The position numbers and the translations under genes are program-made. 64,000 nt of DNA from Flavihumibacter profundi (GTDB lineage Bacteria; Bacteroidota; Bacteroidia; Chitinophagales; Chitinophagaceae): NCBI RefSeq assembly GCF_020076305.1, contig NZ_JAIQXE010000004.1, forward strand, positions 550,573-614,572, read 5' to 3'. Below, in pieces: positions 1 to 9,659 of the stretch; position 1 is the stretch's first letter; each line of letters begins with the position of its first letter. Below the pieces are notes generated by a model. The model was given only the letters and a program-made list of their open reading frames with translations, ran no database searches and was not told the DNA's origin.

Positions 1-130
1 AGGTATTTTTTTCGGTCCGCTATTAAGATAATCATTATTATTATTCAGCTGTCCTGCCGGAAAACTACTTTACGTATATTCAAATGATACAATTTTGCAG
101 TTCAATTCTTACAGTATAAAATAAATAAAT

Positions 131-1192
131 ATGTCGCGACTGTTTTCACGCTTAATGATAAAAGATTTCCACCTGAAAAACCGCATTGCAATTTCACCTA
201 TGTGCCAGTATTCAGCTGAGGATGGTTTTGCCAATAACTGGCACCTGGTGCATTTGGGAAGCCGTGCAGTGGGTGGTGCCGGGCTAATTATCCAGGAAGC
301 AACAGCAGTTTCACCGGAAGGACGTATCACACCCGGTGACCTTGGCCTGTACCATGATGAACACATTGCACCATTGAAAAATATCACCAGTTTTATACAC
401 CAGCATGGTGCTATAGCAGGTATACAGTTGGCTCATGCCGGCCGGAAAGCTTCCTGTGCCAGGCCCTGGAAAGGCGGCCACCAATTGGATAAAACTGCTG
501 GTGGCTGGACTACCATGGCACCTTCAGCTATCCCTTTTCATGAAAAGGACGATTCACCCAAGGCACTGGACCTTGCTGGCATACAGCAAGTGATCACCGA
601 TTTTACAAAAGCTGCAGAACGTTCCCTTGAAGCTGGATATAAGTTGGTGGAAATTCACGCCGCACATGGCTACCTGATCAATGAATTCCTGTCACCTTTA
701 ACCAACCACCGGACAGATGATTACGGTGGCAACTTTGATAACCGGACCCGGTTGTTGCGCGAAATCATTCAATCGGTTAAAAAAGTCTGGCCTGAAAATA
801 ATCCTTTATTTGTACGCTTATCGTGTATCGATTGGGCCGAAGGCGGCTGGACTATTGAAGATTCTGTCCAACTGGCAGAAATACTAAAAAATATCGGCGT
901 CGACCTTATCGATTGTTCTTCCGGAGGATTGGTATCGCATGCAAAAATTCATGCCAGTCCGGGTTACCAGGTGACTTTCGCAGAAAGGATTAAACAGGAA
1001 ACGGGCATCCTCACAGGAGCTGTTGGATTGATCACTGAGGCTGAACAAGCAGAAGAAATTATAAGAAATGACCAGGCCGACCTGGTATTGATCGCACGGG
1101 CTTCCCTGCGTGACCCAAACTTTCCTTTGCATGCTGCAAAGGAACTGGGTTTTGACATAGACTGGCCTGCGCAATACCTCCGGGCGAAATAA
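131..1192 (+). CDS. NADH:flavin oxidoreductase, Old Yellow Enzyme family (YqjM-like)
   Basis: FMN-dependent ene-reductase that probably reduces activated C=C bonds with NAD(P)H in the cytosol. The 353-residue protein has the usual YqjM-type length. SPMCQYS places Cys25 where YqjM has its redox-tuning cysteine. The substrate-binding pair is H176 and H179 in HAAHGYLI, followed by the family motif LSPLTNHRTDDYGG. QLAHAGRK at 99-106 is also typical. The start at 131 fits because the family begins LFxPxxIKxxxLKNRI directly after it. It is the only plus-strand gene here, followed by gene debris. The natural substrate cannot be read from the sequence. Confidence 0.93.
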   Translation: MSRLFSRLMIKDFHLKNRIAISPMCQYSAEDGFANNWHLVHLGSRAVGGAGLIIQEATAVSPEGRITPGDLGLYHDEHIAPLKNITSFIHQHGAIAGIQLAHAGRKASCARPWKGGHQLDKTAGGWTTMAPSAIPFHEKDDSPKALDLAGIQQVITDFTKAAERSLEAGYKLVEIHAAHGYLINEFLSPLTNHRTDDYGGNFDNRTRLLREIIQSVKKVWPENNPLFVRLSCIDWAEGGWTIEDSVQLAEILKNIGVDLIDCSSGGLVSHAKIHASPGYQVTFAERIKQETGILTGAVGLITEAEQAEEIIRNDQADLVLIARASLRDPNFPLHAAKELGFDIDWPAQYLRAK

Positions 1193-1194
1193 GA

Positions 1195-1308
1195 TTATTC
1201 GCAGCTTGCTTTCAAAAACGCCACAATCTTTTCATTTACCAAATGCGGCTTCTCCATTAGTGGCAAATACGCGGCATCATCAACTCGCAAAACCTGCCGC
1301 AGGGAATC
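1195..1308 (-). pseudogene. C-terminal stub of an alpha/beta hydrolase
   Basis: The last roughly 37 codons of this minus-strand frame read ...DDAAYLPLMEKPHLVNEKIVAFLKAS..., the usual C-terminal helix of alpha/beta hydrolases (catalytic-His region followed by PxxxNxxIxxFL). Upstream the frame runs into unrelated sequence, so the nucleophile-elbow Ser and the Asp are missing. I read it as the surviving 3' end of a deleted gene. It ends 3 bases from the preceding plus-strand stop codon. Confidence 0.6.
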
Positions 1309-1650
1309 TGCATAGCGGAAACAACAAGCCCAGACAATGATAAGCAATGGTTTGATGTAGCCTGGAATGGTAACCATATTGTAACAGTGGGCGTCGGAGT
1401 TTCTGCCACTTCCCCTGATGGGATTAACTGGTCTATTAAAGATATTCCGGTGGAATGGGCTTTGAGTGCCGTTATGAATGCAGGCAATAAATATGTCGCT
1501 GCAGGTGCTGGCATTTATAATCCATCAGATGGTTTAAACTGGACCAAAACTTACCCAGGTGAAATCTTGTATCCATTGAGGAGTATTGCATGGAACGGTC
1601 TGCAATATGTTGCTGTTGGTAAGCAAATGATGGTTTTGGAATCGCCATAA
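1261..1650 (+). pseudogene. Fragment of a beta-propeller-like surface protein
   Basis: The frame is open from 1261 to the stop at 1650, but the coding-like part begins near 1320 (SPDNDKQWFDVAWNG). It then shows the repeating pattern W-N-G-x-x-Y/I-V-A-V-G with SPDGxNW, typical of propeller blades of the photosystem II stability/BNR-like class. About three blades remain. There is no credible start codon or signal peptide, and the 5' side abuts the hydrolase stub. It is therefore a C-terminal remnant. An alternative start is GTG at 1387, giving 87 residues, but that would begin in mid-blade. Confidence 0.5.
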
Positions 1651-1758
1651 CAGCAAAACCTTGTTGGGGACAAATTGGTATAAGTAAACCATGGCCACGA
1701 GCTGATTTGCGGGTGACCATAGTTACTTCAACCACTACCTGTTCTTGATAAAATAAAT

Positions 1759-2265
1759 CTATTTGCCTTTGGGAACAGGTAAATCAGAATTGAATATATC
1801 CCGGAAAAGTTTCCATTTGCCATCTTCTTTTTTCCAAAGCACAATGTATTTCCCTTTGTCCAGTTGCTTACCATCCATGGTAGCTATTGACATTACCCCT
1901 TCTTCAGCCAGCATGGATTCATTTCCCCAAACATCAGTAGCGGCCAAATCAAGTTTTACTGGCCCGGCTTTAATAAGGCCTGCAATTACAGGTTGGATGT
2001 TCTCCCTTCCTGAAGCAGCTGGTCCATTTGGTCCCATAAACTTTGCATCAGCAGTGTAGCAATTGGCAACACCAATAGAGTCACCCTTGCCTACAAGATC
2101 CATAAAATTTTGGTTGGCAGAATCAATCTCCTTTTTTGCCATAGTCAAATCAAAAACCGGTTTAGCGTCAATCTCAATTGTTTCTTTTGGTTCTTCGGCA
2201 TTATTGCATCCAAATAATAAAAAACTAAAAAAACAGGTAACTGTAAATAAAGAAAACTTTGTCAT
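1759..2265 (-). CDS. SnoaL/DUF4440-like (NTF2-fold) lipoprotein
   Basis: A 168-residue predicted lipoprotein: the N-terminal hydrophobic stretch ends in LLFGCNNAEE, a lipobox-like site with Cys20. The mature part matches the NTF2-like fold used by DUF4440/SnoaL proteins, with xxNFMDLVGKGDSIGVANCYTxDAKFMGPNG near 50-80 and a C-terminal WKLFRDIFNSDLP. Such proteins bind small hydrophobic ligands or catalyse isomerisation, but no substrate can be assigned. It is one of four NTF2-like genes in the window. It lies 46 bases downstream of the PLP decarboxylase on the same strand and could be co-transcribed with it. Confidence 0.75.
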   Translation of the reverse strand: MTKFSLFTVTCFFSFLLFGCNNAEEPKETIEIDAKPVFDLTMAKKEIDSANQNFMDLVGKGDSIGVANCYTADAKFMGPNGPAASGRENIQPVIAGLIKAGPVKLDLAATDVWGNESMLAEEGVMSIATMDGKQLDKGKYIVLWKKEDGKWKLFRDIFNSDLPVPKGK

Positions 2266-2311
2266 GATTTTGCTTATTAAGAATGATAAATGATAGGTTT
2301 AGGTTGGATTA

Positions 2312-3799
2312 TTATTTTCCCGAAAGCTTTTTGTGCATTTTTTTGCCTTCGCGGACAATTATATTTATGATCTCTTCGATATCTTTTTTTGAAGTACGGA
2401 AATTGACGATACATCCCCGCAGGCAATATTTACCATTTACCACTGCGTTGGATAAAAACACTTCGCCGCCCTGCTGCAAATCATTCAGAAGTGCTTCATT
2501 CAACCTGTTCAGGTAGCTATCCCTCTCTTCCTTGCCAGCCGTAAAATTAGCAGGCACGTAGCGTAAAGTTGTAATGCTCAGGTTTTGCGTAATGGCTTCC
2601 AGTTCTTTATGTTTCTTTGCCAGGTCAAAAAACAATTTCGAGAGTTGGATATCCTCATCAATCATTTCAATATATCCTTTCCGGCCCACCTGTTGCAATG
2701 TTAGCCAAACCTTCAATGCCCTGAAGCCCCGGGAATTCTGCAATCCGTATTCATAATAATTTTGTGTTACTGTTTCGCCAATATTGAAATTGTAATATAC
2801 CGGATGCGAACTGAAGGTTTCAATCAAATGGTTGGGATCTTTTACAAGCGTGCAGCCGGCTTCCAGGGGACTATAGAGCCATTTATGCGGATCAAGGGCG
2901 ATGGAATCTGCCGCTTCAATTCCCTTAAATATTTTTTTCAGCCTGGGGATAACAGCTGCCGGTATACCATAAGCGCCATCAATGTGAAACCACAAGTCAT
3001 GGGTCTTACAAATGGCTGCAATAGCTTTTAAATCATCTACTGCCCCGGTACTTACATCGCCGGCAGTACCGATAACCATAATTGGCTTGCAACCTTTTTC
3101 AAGATCAGTTTTGATCGCCTGCTCCAATAATGTATTATCCATTTTATTATGGGCGTCCGCTGGTATCCAACGAATAGCATTTAAGCCAAGCCCGAATAAA
3201 ACTGCCGCTTTCTCCACCCAGGTATGCGTCGTTTTGGAACAATAAATAACAAGCCTGGCAGGCGCTCCGGAGATGCCTTCTTCCTTAATATTTTTTGGGG
3301 CTTTTGCGGTCCTTCCTGCTAAAAAACCTGTGAAATTGGCCATATTGCCACCACTCACCAATATGCCACCATAATTGGGTGAAACCCCGATAAATTCGGC
3401 CAGCCACCTGATTGTTTGCTTCTCAATTTCCGTTGCCATAGGACTTAATACCTGCGCACCCACATTGGGATTTATGCTGGCCGCCAGCAAATCTGCCAGG
3501 GCACCTATGGGTGCTGCAGAAGAAGTGATATACCCCAGGAATTTTGGATGGCCATTCAGCAGGGAATGCCTGAATAGCAGCTCCTTAGCTTTAGACAGTA
3601 TCTTATCAGGGGCACTGCCATCTTCCGGCAAAGAGACCGTCCCAAGGATTTTTTGTAATTGCTCCGGCGTTTCACCTAGGGTTACTGGCTGCTCATCAAT
3701 AGTATCGATAAAATCAGCAATCGAATCGATCATTTTGTAACCCATTTTCCTGAAATCTTTCTTACTGATTTCTATAGGTGAATCCCGTTTTTTTTTCAT
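2312..3799 (-). CDS. Pyridoxal-dependent group II decarboxylase (aromatic L-amino acid / aspartate type)
   Basis: A 495-residue cytosolic PLP enzyme that decarboxylates an amino acid. H192 (THTWVEKAA) would stack on the PLP ring, D274 (HIDGAYG) would pair with the pyridine nitrogen, and K306 (ALDPHKWLY) would form the Schiff base. N-terminal KMIDSIADFI and FLGYITSSAAPIGALADLL fit the family. Length is normal. Substrate (aromatic amino acid, aspartate or glutamate) is not decidable by eye, though the HKWLY context resembles the aromatic branch. The next gene upstream is a beta-lactamase-family hydrolase on the same strand, 28 bases away. Confidence 0.9.
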   Translation of the reverse strand: MKKKRDSPIEISKKDFRKMGYKMIDSIADFIDTIDEQPVTLGETPEQLQKILGTVSLPEDGSAPDKILSKAKELLFRHSLLNGHPKFLGYITSSAAPIGALADLLAASINPNVGAQVLSPMATEIEKQTIRWLAEFIGVSPNYGGILVSGGNMANFTGFLAGRTAKAPKNIKEEGISGAPARLVIYCSKTTHTWVEKAAVLFGLGLNAIRWIPADAHNKMDNTLLEQAIKTDLEKGCKPIMVIGTAGDVSTGAVDDLKAIAAICKTHDLWFHIDGAYGIPAAVIPRLKKIFKGIEAADSIALDPHKWLYSPLEAGCTLVKDPNHLIETFSSHPVYYNFNIGETVTQNYYEYGLQNSRGFRALKVWLTLQQVGRKGYIEMIDEDIQLSKLFFDLAKKHKELEAITQNLSITTLRYVPANFTAGKEERDSYLNRLNEALLNDLQQGGEVFLSNAVVNGKYCLRGCIVNFRTSKKDIEEIINIIVREGKKMHKKLSGK

Positions 3800-3827
3800 C
3801 GCTTAAGTTATGAATAATATTGCCTGG

Positions 3828-5516
3828 TTATTTCACTATTTTATTAAACCGCAAATGCTGTATCCGGCCTGAATTGACCTCAAAGCCAATAATATTTTTT
3901 TTACTATCCCGTACCACCATCAGGTGATTGATCCACCAATTGTTATTGGTTAAATGATCGTTGCCAACCAGCGTCAATCTTGCATCTTCGTATTTCGCAT
4001 TGGTCAAAAGCAGGTGGTGGTCCTTCAAAATGATGCCGTACTTACAATCCAGCTCCGGACAATAATACATTCCAGTATAAGCCTTTAAAACCTGGTCAGT
4101 TTGTGCAGTATCTTTTAAATACTTCTTTATATGATACGTTTCATCGGGTGTCATTACATCAACCGTTGTATCCTTACCCTGAAGCTTAAAAACAAATTTG
4201 ATATTGGGTGCAGCAGGAATAGAGAAAGTATCTTTCGCTTCTTTTATTAAATAATTGCTTTCATCATAAATCTGGTAATAGAGTTTATTATTTTTAACCT
4301 TGAAGTTAAAAGGCAGGCCATCATTGCCAATATAATCACCACTATATTTCTGCCAGGCCGAAGCATCCTTTAAAATAGCTGTGATACTATCGCGCACTGC
4401 TTTATTCTCCTCTTTTTTCTGCGTGGTATCTTTTATGAAAAGATCTGCAATCGCATAAGCTTTACCACCGGGATCAAAATCGCCCAGGTTACTAAATACA
4501 ATAATCCCCAGTTTCAGGTCGGGGAAAACGGACAGGTAAGTCCTGTAACCCGCATCTGCACCGCCATGTGAAAACTGGCGCCATCCTTTATATTCATTCA
4601 CTACAATCCCATTGGCATAAGTCAATTCTTTGCCACTATTGAGCCTTCCTTTTTGGGTAAGCTGCCGTACAAGCTCCTGGTTCGAGACCTCCTGGTTATA
4701 GAAATGCATCACCCATTTGCTCATATCGTTAACATTGGTAAACAGGCTGGTTGCACCGGCGACGGAATAACTCAAAATGGCATTGGTAAAATGCGCGCTG
4801 TCTTTTCGATTATAAGAATAAGAGCGGTTCCTTTCAATCTCCGTATAATCATCGTGAAAATGGGTACTGGTCATGCCCAGGGGTTTAAAAATCGCGGAGT
4901 CGGTAAATTTCCGAAGCGTTTGTCCCGTTACAGATTTTACAATCTCGGCCAACATGGTAAAGCCACTGTTGGAATAACTATATTTTTCGCCGGGTTTAAA
5001 ATTAAGGGCCTGTTGTTTGCTGAGTATTTTAATGATCTGCTCCTGGGTAATCACATCGTCTAACCTTGTTCCTGAAATTGCCAGCAGTTGCCATTGGTCT
5101 CGAATACCGCTGGTATGGTTTAACAGGTGCTGGATTGTGATCTTCTGTTTGAGGTCCGGAAACCAGGGCAGGAATTTGCGAACATCATCATCCAGTTTAA
5201 GCTTACCCTGCCTGGCCAGTAAAATAATTGACCAGCCGGCAAATTGCTTTGAAATAGATGCCATGTGAAACGGAGTTGCAACCGTATTAGGCAGGGAATA
5301 TTCGAGGTTGGCCATTCCATAACCCCGGGAATAGATCAGGGTATCGTTACGGACAATACCGATAGCACAACCCGGACTACTATTCGTATTCCATTGAACA
5401 AATAAATTATCAATTTTTTTGGTGACTGAATCGGGCAGGATCTGCCCCGAGGCCGTATGCATTGTTATCAAAGAAAATAAAATCAAAATGATGCTTAATC
5501 TTATCCTGATACTCAT
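3828..5516 (-). CDS. Exported serine hydrolase, beta-lactamase class C / PBP4* family
   Basis: A 562-residue protein with an N-terminal signal peptide (cleavage probably near residue 24, TASGQ). The serine beta-lactamase fold occupies about 30-370. The nucleophile motif is S87-I-S-K90, the second motif Y181-S-N183, and HGG occurs in FSHGGADAGYR in place of KTG. The C-terminal roughly 190 residues are the beta-rich extension typical of D-aminopeptidase/esterase-like members. The likely role is periplasmic or surface peptidase or esterase; drug hydrolysis is not implied. A second family member lies at 19854-21026. Confidence 0.9.
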   Translation of the reverse strand: MSIRIRLSIILILFSLITMHTASGQILPDSVTKKIDNLFVQWNTNSSPGCAIGIVRNDTLIYSRGYGMANLEYSLPNTVATPFHMASISKQFAGWSIILLARQGKLKLDDDVRKFLPWFPDLKQKITIQHLLNHTSGIRDQWQLLAISGTRLDDVITQEQIIKILSKQQALNFKPGEKYSYSNSGFTMLAEIVKSVTGQTLRKFTDSAIFKPLGMTSTHFHDDYTEIERNRSYSYNRKDSAHFTNAILSYSVAGATSLFTNVNDMSKWVMHFYNQEVSNQELVRQLTQKGRLNSGKELTYANGIVVNEYKGWRQFSHGGADAGYRTYLSVFPDLKLGIIVFSNLGDFDPGGKAYAIADLFIKDTTQKKEENKAVRDSITAILKDASAWQKYSGDYIGNDGLPFNFKVKNNKLYYQIYDESNYLIKEAKDTFSIPAAPNIKFVFKLQGKDTTVDVMTPDETYHIKKYLKDTAQTDQVLKAYTGMYYCPELDCKYGIILKDHHLLLTNAKYEDARLTLVGNDHLTNNNWWINHLMVVRDSKKNIIGFEVNSGRIQHLRFNKIVK

Positions 5517-5566
5517 AACAGTGCTTCTTACCCTGTAATATAAAGAAATTCCACCATCTGTCAGGA

Positions 5567-7102
5567 TTACAATATGAGCATCAGGGATCCTATCGATTCA
5601 ATGCCATCAAATAAATTCCGCAACCGGATATTTTCATTTTCAGCATGCTGGTTATTATCATGGTTTGCAATGGGCACTGTAACCGTTTTGGCATCCAGGT
5701 ATTTTTCAAACAGGAAAAGCGGAAGGCTGGCACCCGACGTTGGTTGCAGCACTACCTGGTCTTTAGTGGTGGCTTTAACTGCCGCAATTACCTTTTTAAT
5801 GATTGGCAGGTCCATGGCGGTACGCTGGGCATTATAACCATCGTTGCCGGCTGTTATTTTGATCAGCTTTGCATAATTTTTTCTTTCTTCATCAGTAGGT
5901 TCACGATCAGTTACATAATAGCCCAGGGCTTTTATATGATCGATGACTTTCTGTTGCTGCCTCTTCCAATCGTTGCCTAATACCAGTCTCAGGTCAATTA
6001 CTGCCGTGGCATAAGCAGGTATCTGGTTGGAGGCCATTTTCCCGACATTGCCACTCTGTATACCGTTGATGTTTAAGGAAGGTTGGTTGATTGCTTCGCC
6101 AAGGGATATGCCAGGTATTTCACTTGCTTTGATGCCAAGTTCATTTTTCATTTGTTCATCCACAGAAGGCACTTCTGCAAGTGCTTTTTTCTCTGTGGTA
6201 CTTAACGGGGTAACATCATCATAAAATCCTTTTACAGTGACTCTACCATTATCATCTTTCAAAGAAGCCAGTAATTTAGCCATCATCAGTGCCGGGTTAG
6301 GCGCCCAGTTGCCATAATGGCCACTGTGCAAAGGTTTCTTTGATGCATATACGGTAAGGTCGAGGTGCGTATCACCGCGAACACCAAACACAATCTGCTT
6401 TTTACCTGATTGGTGAACTGGGCCGTCGCAAATAATCCATAGGTCTGACCCTAACAAATCCTTATAGTTTTCCAGTATCTCATTCAGATGTGCAGAGCCG
6501 GCCTCTTCTTCCCCTTCGAAGAAAAACTTAAGGTTAGCACCCGGAGTTAATCCATTATTCTTTAAAGCCTCCCACGCGTTGAGAGTGGCCGTTACACCGG
6601 CTTTGTCATCGGATGCACTCCTGGCATAAATCCGCCATTCAGGATCAAAATGCTGGTCGGCAGGAAAAGGGATTGCTGACCCACCATTTTCAATTTTATC
6701 AGTATACAATTTCGGCTTAAAAGGATCGAGCTCCCTGGCCCATTGGGCCGGGTTAACGGGCTGGCCATCATAGTGGGCATAAAATACAAGGGTTTGCTTT
6801 GCACCAGGAACAAGCACTTCACCATATACTGCAGGTGGTACGCCCGGAGTTGTAGCGGATAGAAGTTGAACATTTTGAATACCGCGCTTGATCATCATAT
6901 CCATTAAGAAGGCCGTATTTTTTTGCTGGCCTGCAGGGTCTGCTGCAACATTGGGCAATGCAAGAAATTCGGAAAACTCACTCAGTATATTCCGGGCATT
7001 TTGCTGGTTATATTGCCTGATCTTTAATGTCCCGGGCGATTGGGCATAAAGGGATGCACTGATCACCAAACTGAATGCAAAAATAATATGGCGGGGCCTC
7101 AT
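5567..7102 (-). CDS. Exported M20 family metallopeptidase
   Basis: A dinuclear-zinc exopeptidase (carboxypeptidase or dipeptidase-like) with a signal peptide ending near residue 20 (ASLYAQ). Metal and catalytic residues are visible: H110 and D112 in FYAHYDGQP, bridging D165 in SASDDKAG, and E198-E199 in FEGEEEAGS. The dimerisation (lid) insertion follows at about 240-370. Length 511 is normal for the family. Its start overlaps the stop of the preceding small lipoprotein gene by four bases, so the two are translationally coupled. Confidence 0.9.
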   Translation of the reverse strand: MRPRHIIFAFSLVISASLYAQSPGTLKIRQYNQQNARNILSEFSEFLALPNVAADPAGQQKNTAFLMDMMIKRGIQNVQLLSATTPGVPPAVYGEVLVPGAKQTLVFYAHYDGQPVNPAQWARELDPFKPKLYTDKIENGGSAIPFPADQHFDPEWRIYARSASDDKAGVTATLNAWEALKNNGLTPGANLKFFFEGEEEAGSAHLNEILENYKDLLGSDLWIICDGPVHQSGKKQIVFGVRGDTHLDLTVYASKKPLHSGHYGNWAPNPALMMAKLLASLKDDNGRVTVKGFYDDVTPLSTTEKKALAEVPSVDEQMKNELGIKASEIPGISLGEAINQPSLNINGIQSGNVGKMASNQIPAYATAVIDLRLVLGNDWKRQQQKVIDHIKALGYYVTDREPTDEERKNYAKLIKITAGNDGYNAQRTAMDLPIIKKVIAAVKATTKDQVVLQPTSGASLPLFLFEKYLDAKTVTVPIANHDNNQHAENENIRLRNLFDGIESIGSLMLIL

Positions 7103-7548
7103 AAAACTTTCTTATACTTTTCAACGATGATATGGTCGATGCCCATTTTCTCCACTTTCTCGACACCTTTTTGAATTAAGGTATCCCCGGAAATCTTCAC
7201 TACAAATTCAAAAATCCCACCCTCCCATTCTTTATTCACAAAATAATCAAGATGCTCCGTGTACACACTATCAACTAAAGTATAAGGTCCGCCACCTGCC
7301 GTGAATGCAGCGGCCATTGAATCTTTCGCACCGCTGATATCATGACTTAAAAAAGCAAAATGCGTTGGATTAATGATCTTGATCATTTTCACTTTCGGAT
7401 TGAAAGTTGACATTGTTGTGTCGTTCGCTGAAGATGTTGCTGAAATCAATTCCCAGGTTCCTACAATAGGTAGTGGAACTTTTTTTTCAGTTTGTAAGCA
7501 GGATGTAGCAATAATAAAAAGGAAGACAAACTTATATGACAGACGCAT
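7099..7548 (-). CDS. Small lipocalin-like lipoprotein
   Basis: A 149-residue protein whose signal sequence ends in IIATSCLQTEK, a lipobox-like site with Cys17. The mature part starts PIVGTWELISATSS, the GTWxLxS opening of small lipocalin-like domains (DUF4488 type) in Bacteroidota. The rest alternates beta-strand-like stretches and ends VEKYKKVL. It overlaps the M20 peptidase start by four bases and probably shares its transcript. The biochemical role is unknown. Confidence 0.7.
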   Translation of the reverse strand: MRLSYKFVFLFIIATSCLQTEKKVPLPIVGTWELISATSSANDTTMSTFNPKVKMIKIINPTHFAFLSHDISGAKDSMAAAFTAGGGPYTLVDSVYTEHLDYFVNKEWEGGIFEFVVKISGDTLIQKGVEKVEKMGIDHIIVEKYKKVL

Positions 7549-7746
7549 GCAATTTATTTCTTTCGAATATAAGCGATATTATCTACCTATACCTTTTAAC
7601 CATTCACTGCATGTTAGTAGAAATCTGCCGCAAGTTTCGTTTTATTAAAAGCATTGTGTGAAATAAAAAATCCCTGTCCGGCCCGGGAAGCCGATTTTCC
7701 TGCTGTAAATGCAAGACTTTCTTTATTTAAAGAAGGGCCATCCTAA

Positions 7747-7959
7747 TTAAGGGATGCGCTCTTCATCATATGAAACAGTAGTGCCTTCATTGGCAAGTCC
7801 CCTTCCTGAAATAGCTTTTACGTGTGAAACCGCACTCTCCATCGCCCTGTTCATGGCTTCAACAGATGATCTTTTCTTTGGCTTTTTATGTTCCGTCTTG
7901 CTTTCCGGGGGGGTATTTTCTTCCTGTCTATCCGGCAGCTTATTTTCTTCGTTTTCCAT
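7747..7959 (-). CDS. Small charged hypothetical protein
   Basis: A 70-residue protein, highly charged and probably disordered in its first half (ENEENKLPDRQEENTPPES), followed by a basic patch KKPKKRSS and a possible helix EAMNRAMESAVSHVKAIS. It has no signal peptide or membrane segment and I do not recognise the family. It sits alone between the small lipoprotein and the first methyltransferase, with about 200 bases on its upstream-facing side. Coding status rests on composition and the absence of a better frame. Confidence 0.5.
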   Translation of the reverse strand: MENEENKLPDRQEENTPPESKTEHKKPKKRSSVEAMNRAMESAVSHVKAISGRGLANEGTTVSYDEERIP

Positions 7960-8023
7960 TGTATCAGTTTTAAATTATCAAATAATGGTATTTAATGCTT
8001 TCCTGGATTTCTAAAGAAAAATT

Positions 8024-9064
8024 TTATTTATTGGCGATCGCTGCGCTTGAAGGTCCGGCAAGCGGAAGAAGATCAGTTTTTTTGAAGCCAACAATTTTTG
8101 CCCACTTATTAAAGTCTGCAAAAGTGTAATCAAATCCTTTGCCAGTTTCAATAAGCATATTCAAACTCATCATCATACCGAAAACATTCTTTCTCCTTTC
8201 GTCATCAATAATGCTTTCAATGGCTACAAACGCACCACCTTCCGGAATTGCATTAAAAGCTTTTTTCATCAGCAGCAGTTTAGTCTCTTCGTCCCAGTCA
8301 TGCAGGATATTACCCATTACAACGATATCGGCTTTAGGTAAAGGTGCGGAAAAAAAATCGGCCGACACTATTTGAACCCGGTCGCCCATTTGAAACTGAC
8401 TGATCGTATGTTTAGCTATGGGCTCAACAGAAGGAAGGTCAAAACTAATACAACTCATGTGGGGTTGGTGTTTGGCAACCGTTACCGAGAGCAAACCGCT
8501 TGATCCGCCTACATCTGTTAATGTTTTATAGGGTGAGAAATCAAACTTTTGCGCAAAAGCCATAAAATTGCCCATTTGAATACCGCTCATTGCATGCACA
8601 AACTGGTGCAACCTGTTAGGGTCGCTGTACAATTCGGCAAACATATCCTTTCCATTTTTTATTTCATTTTGCGGCTGTCCGGTAAGCAAGCCTTCTTCAA
8701 GATTACCCCAGAATCCGTACAAACGGTCATTCATCATTTCCAGGATACCTCCAATGTAACCGGGCTTCTGTTTATCAAGGAAAAAATCGGCGTTGCTGCT
8801 ATTTGAATACATGGCCGATTCCAATATACCTTCCCGGTTAAGGAATCCTAATACAGTTAAAGCATCCAGGAAATCGTACACATTCCGGTCAGTACACCTC
8901 AAATCCAGCATTGTTTTTATGGCTGCTGCTGACATTGATTCCTGTTGTGCTAATTTAGTAAATAACTGGAAATATATAGCCGCTAAAAGTGTTTTAGAAG
9001 CCCAGAAACCGGTACCGACTTGCATGATGCTTTCCGGATTTGGAGGTATACCTTTTTGTTCCAT
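8024..9064 (-). CDS. SAM-dependent O-methyltransferase (acetylserotonin O-methyltransferase-like)
   Basis: A 346-residue two-domain methyltransferase. Residues 15-95 form the winged-helix dimerisation domain (ASKTLLAAIYFQLFTKLAQ...TDRNVYDFLDAL). The Rossmann domain follows with SAM motif I LTDVGGSSGLLSV at about 172-184 and GNILHDWDEE, whose His is the usual catalytic base of this plant-like O-methyltransferase class. The substrate is probably a phenolic or polyketide-like hydroxyl, by family inference. A paralogue lies at 15672-16682. Confidence 0.88.
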   Translation of the reverse strand: MEQKGIPPNPESIMQVGTGFWASKTLLAAIYFQLFTKLAQQESMSAAAIKTMLDLRCTDRNVYDFLDALTVLGFLNREGILESAMYSNSSNADFFLDKQKPGYIGGILEMMNDRLYGFWGNLEEGLLTGQPQNEIKNGKDMFAELYSDPNRLHQFVHAMSGIQMGNFMAFAQKFDFSPYKTLTDVGGSSGLLSVTVAKHQPHMSCISFDLPSVEPIAKHTISQFQMGDRVQIVSADFFSAPLPKADIVVMGNILHDWDEETKLLLMKKAFNAIPEGGAFVAIESIIDDERRKNVFGMMMSLNMLIETGKGFDYTFADFNKWAKIVGFKKTDLLPLAGPSSAAIANK

Positions 9065-9262
9065 TTTGCGTTGGTTTATTTTTTATCCAGAATCTGATCA
9101 TTTAATTTTTTGGCAGGAATGCTAAACAGTGTAACCAGGGAAACGGAAAATGGAAGTAGTTTAACGGCCTCTGAATTTAGTCAATTTTCAGCTGTCTGCC
9201 AATGGAGTTTTACTTTTAACAACTCCTTCCCAATAAAGCTAAAGTCTCAAAATACCAGAAAC

Positions 9263-9436
9263 TTATATCATCAATTTTCCGCTGGCTTTACCCTCTTTTT
9301 TATAAACCACCATTTTTGGAAACTTAAACGCTTCCCATTCCTGTTCTATGGGCTGCCACCAATTGGCTCTGTCCTTATTAAAGTAAAAGCGCCGGCTAGT
9401 TTTATGTATCTGTTCGCGAAATAGGCTCTCTGTATT
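9263..9436 (-). pseudogene. C-terminal gene remnant, family not recognised
   Basis: 57 codons are open to the stop at 9263-9265, with no start codon, and the frame is closed upstream by a stop at 9437-9439. The peptide is rich in Trp, Tyr, Phe and Lys (FREQIHKTSRRFYF, then ANWWQPIEQEWEAFKFPKMV) and looks like real protein sequence. I cannot name the family. It is probably the 3' end of a lost gene. Confidence 0.4.
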
Positions 9437-9531
9437 TTAAAAAAGAAGTCGCGTATAACCCTGGTGAATATTCCATGGGCGGCAGCGAACATATGTTACC
9501 CGGCTATAATGCTTGCGGGAAATCGAAATGA
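9424..9531 (+). pseudogene. Short coding-like shred
   Basis: A plus-strand frame of 35 codons reads SLYFKKEVAYNPGEYSMGG followed by SEHMLPGYNACGKSK and stop. The composition is protein-like, and the frame is closed on both sides without a convincing start. Its family is not recognised. It may be debris from the same event that left the minus-strand remnant beside it. Confidence 0.25.
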
Positions 9532-9659
9532 CAATTTCAAACAGGTGGAGAATCCTTTCCAATCCTAAGTCTTTTAAGGTGAGTGGGCAACAACAGATAA
9601 CAATAGCCGCAGCTAATAGTTTGATGCTGTTTGTGTTGGTGAAATAGCATAATTTAAAG

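Larger units (their letters stand above)
9065..9659. other. Intergenic region with gene remnants
   Basis: No intact gene is supported in these 595 bases. Two coding-like shreds are listed separately, one on each strand (9263-9436 and 9424-9531). A third shred on plus, near 9575-9646, ends SLMLFVLVK and stop. A 104-codon plus-strand frame at 9110-9424 appears to be the shadow of the minus-strand remnant. I read the region as degraded coding DNA. Confidence 0.5.

Noticed and set aside
1..130. Possible promoter box CAATTTTG at 90-97 before the first gene
   Set aside because: It matches TAnnTTTG imperfectly and lacks a TTG box at the proper distance.
9110..9424. 104-codon plus-strand frame in the gap after the first methyltransferase
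   Set aside because: It is largely antisense to the more protein-like minus-strand remnant at 9263-9436, has low-complexity composition and no family-like motif.
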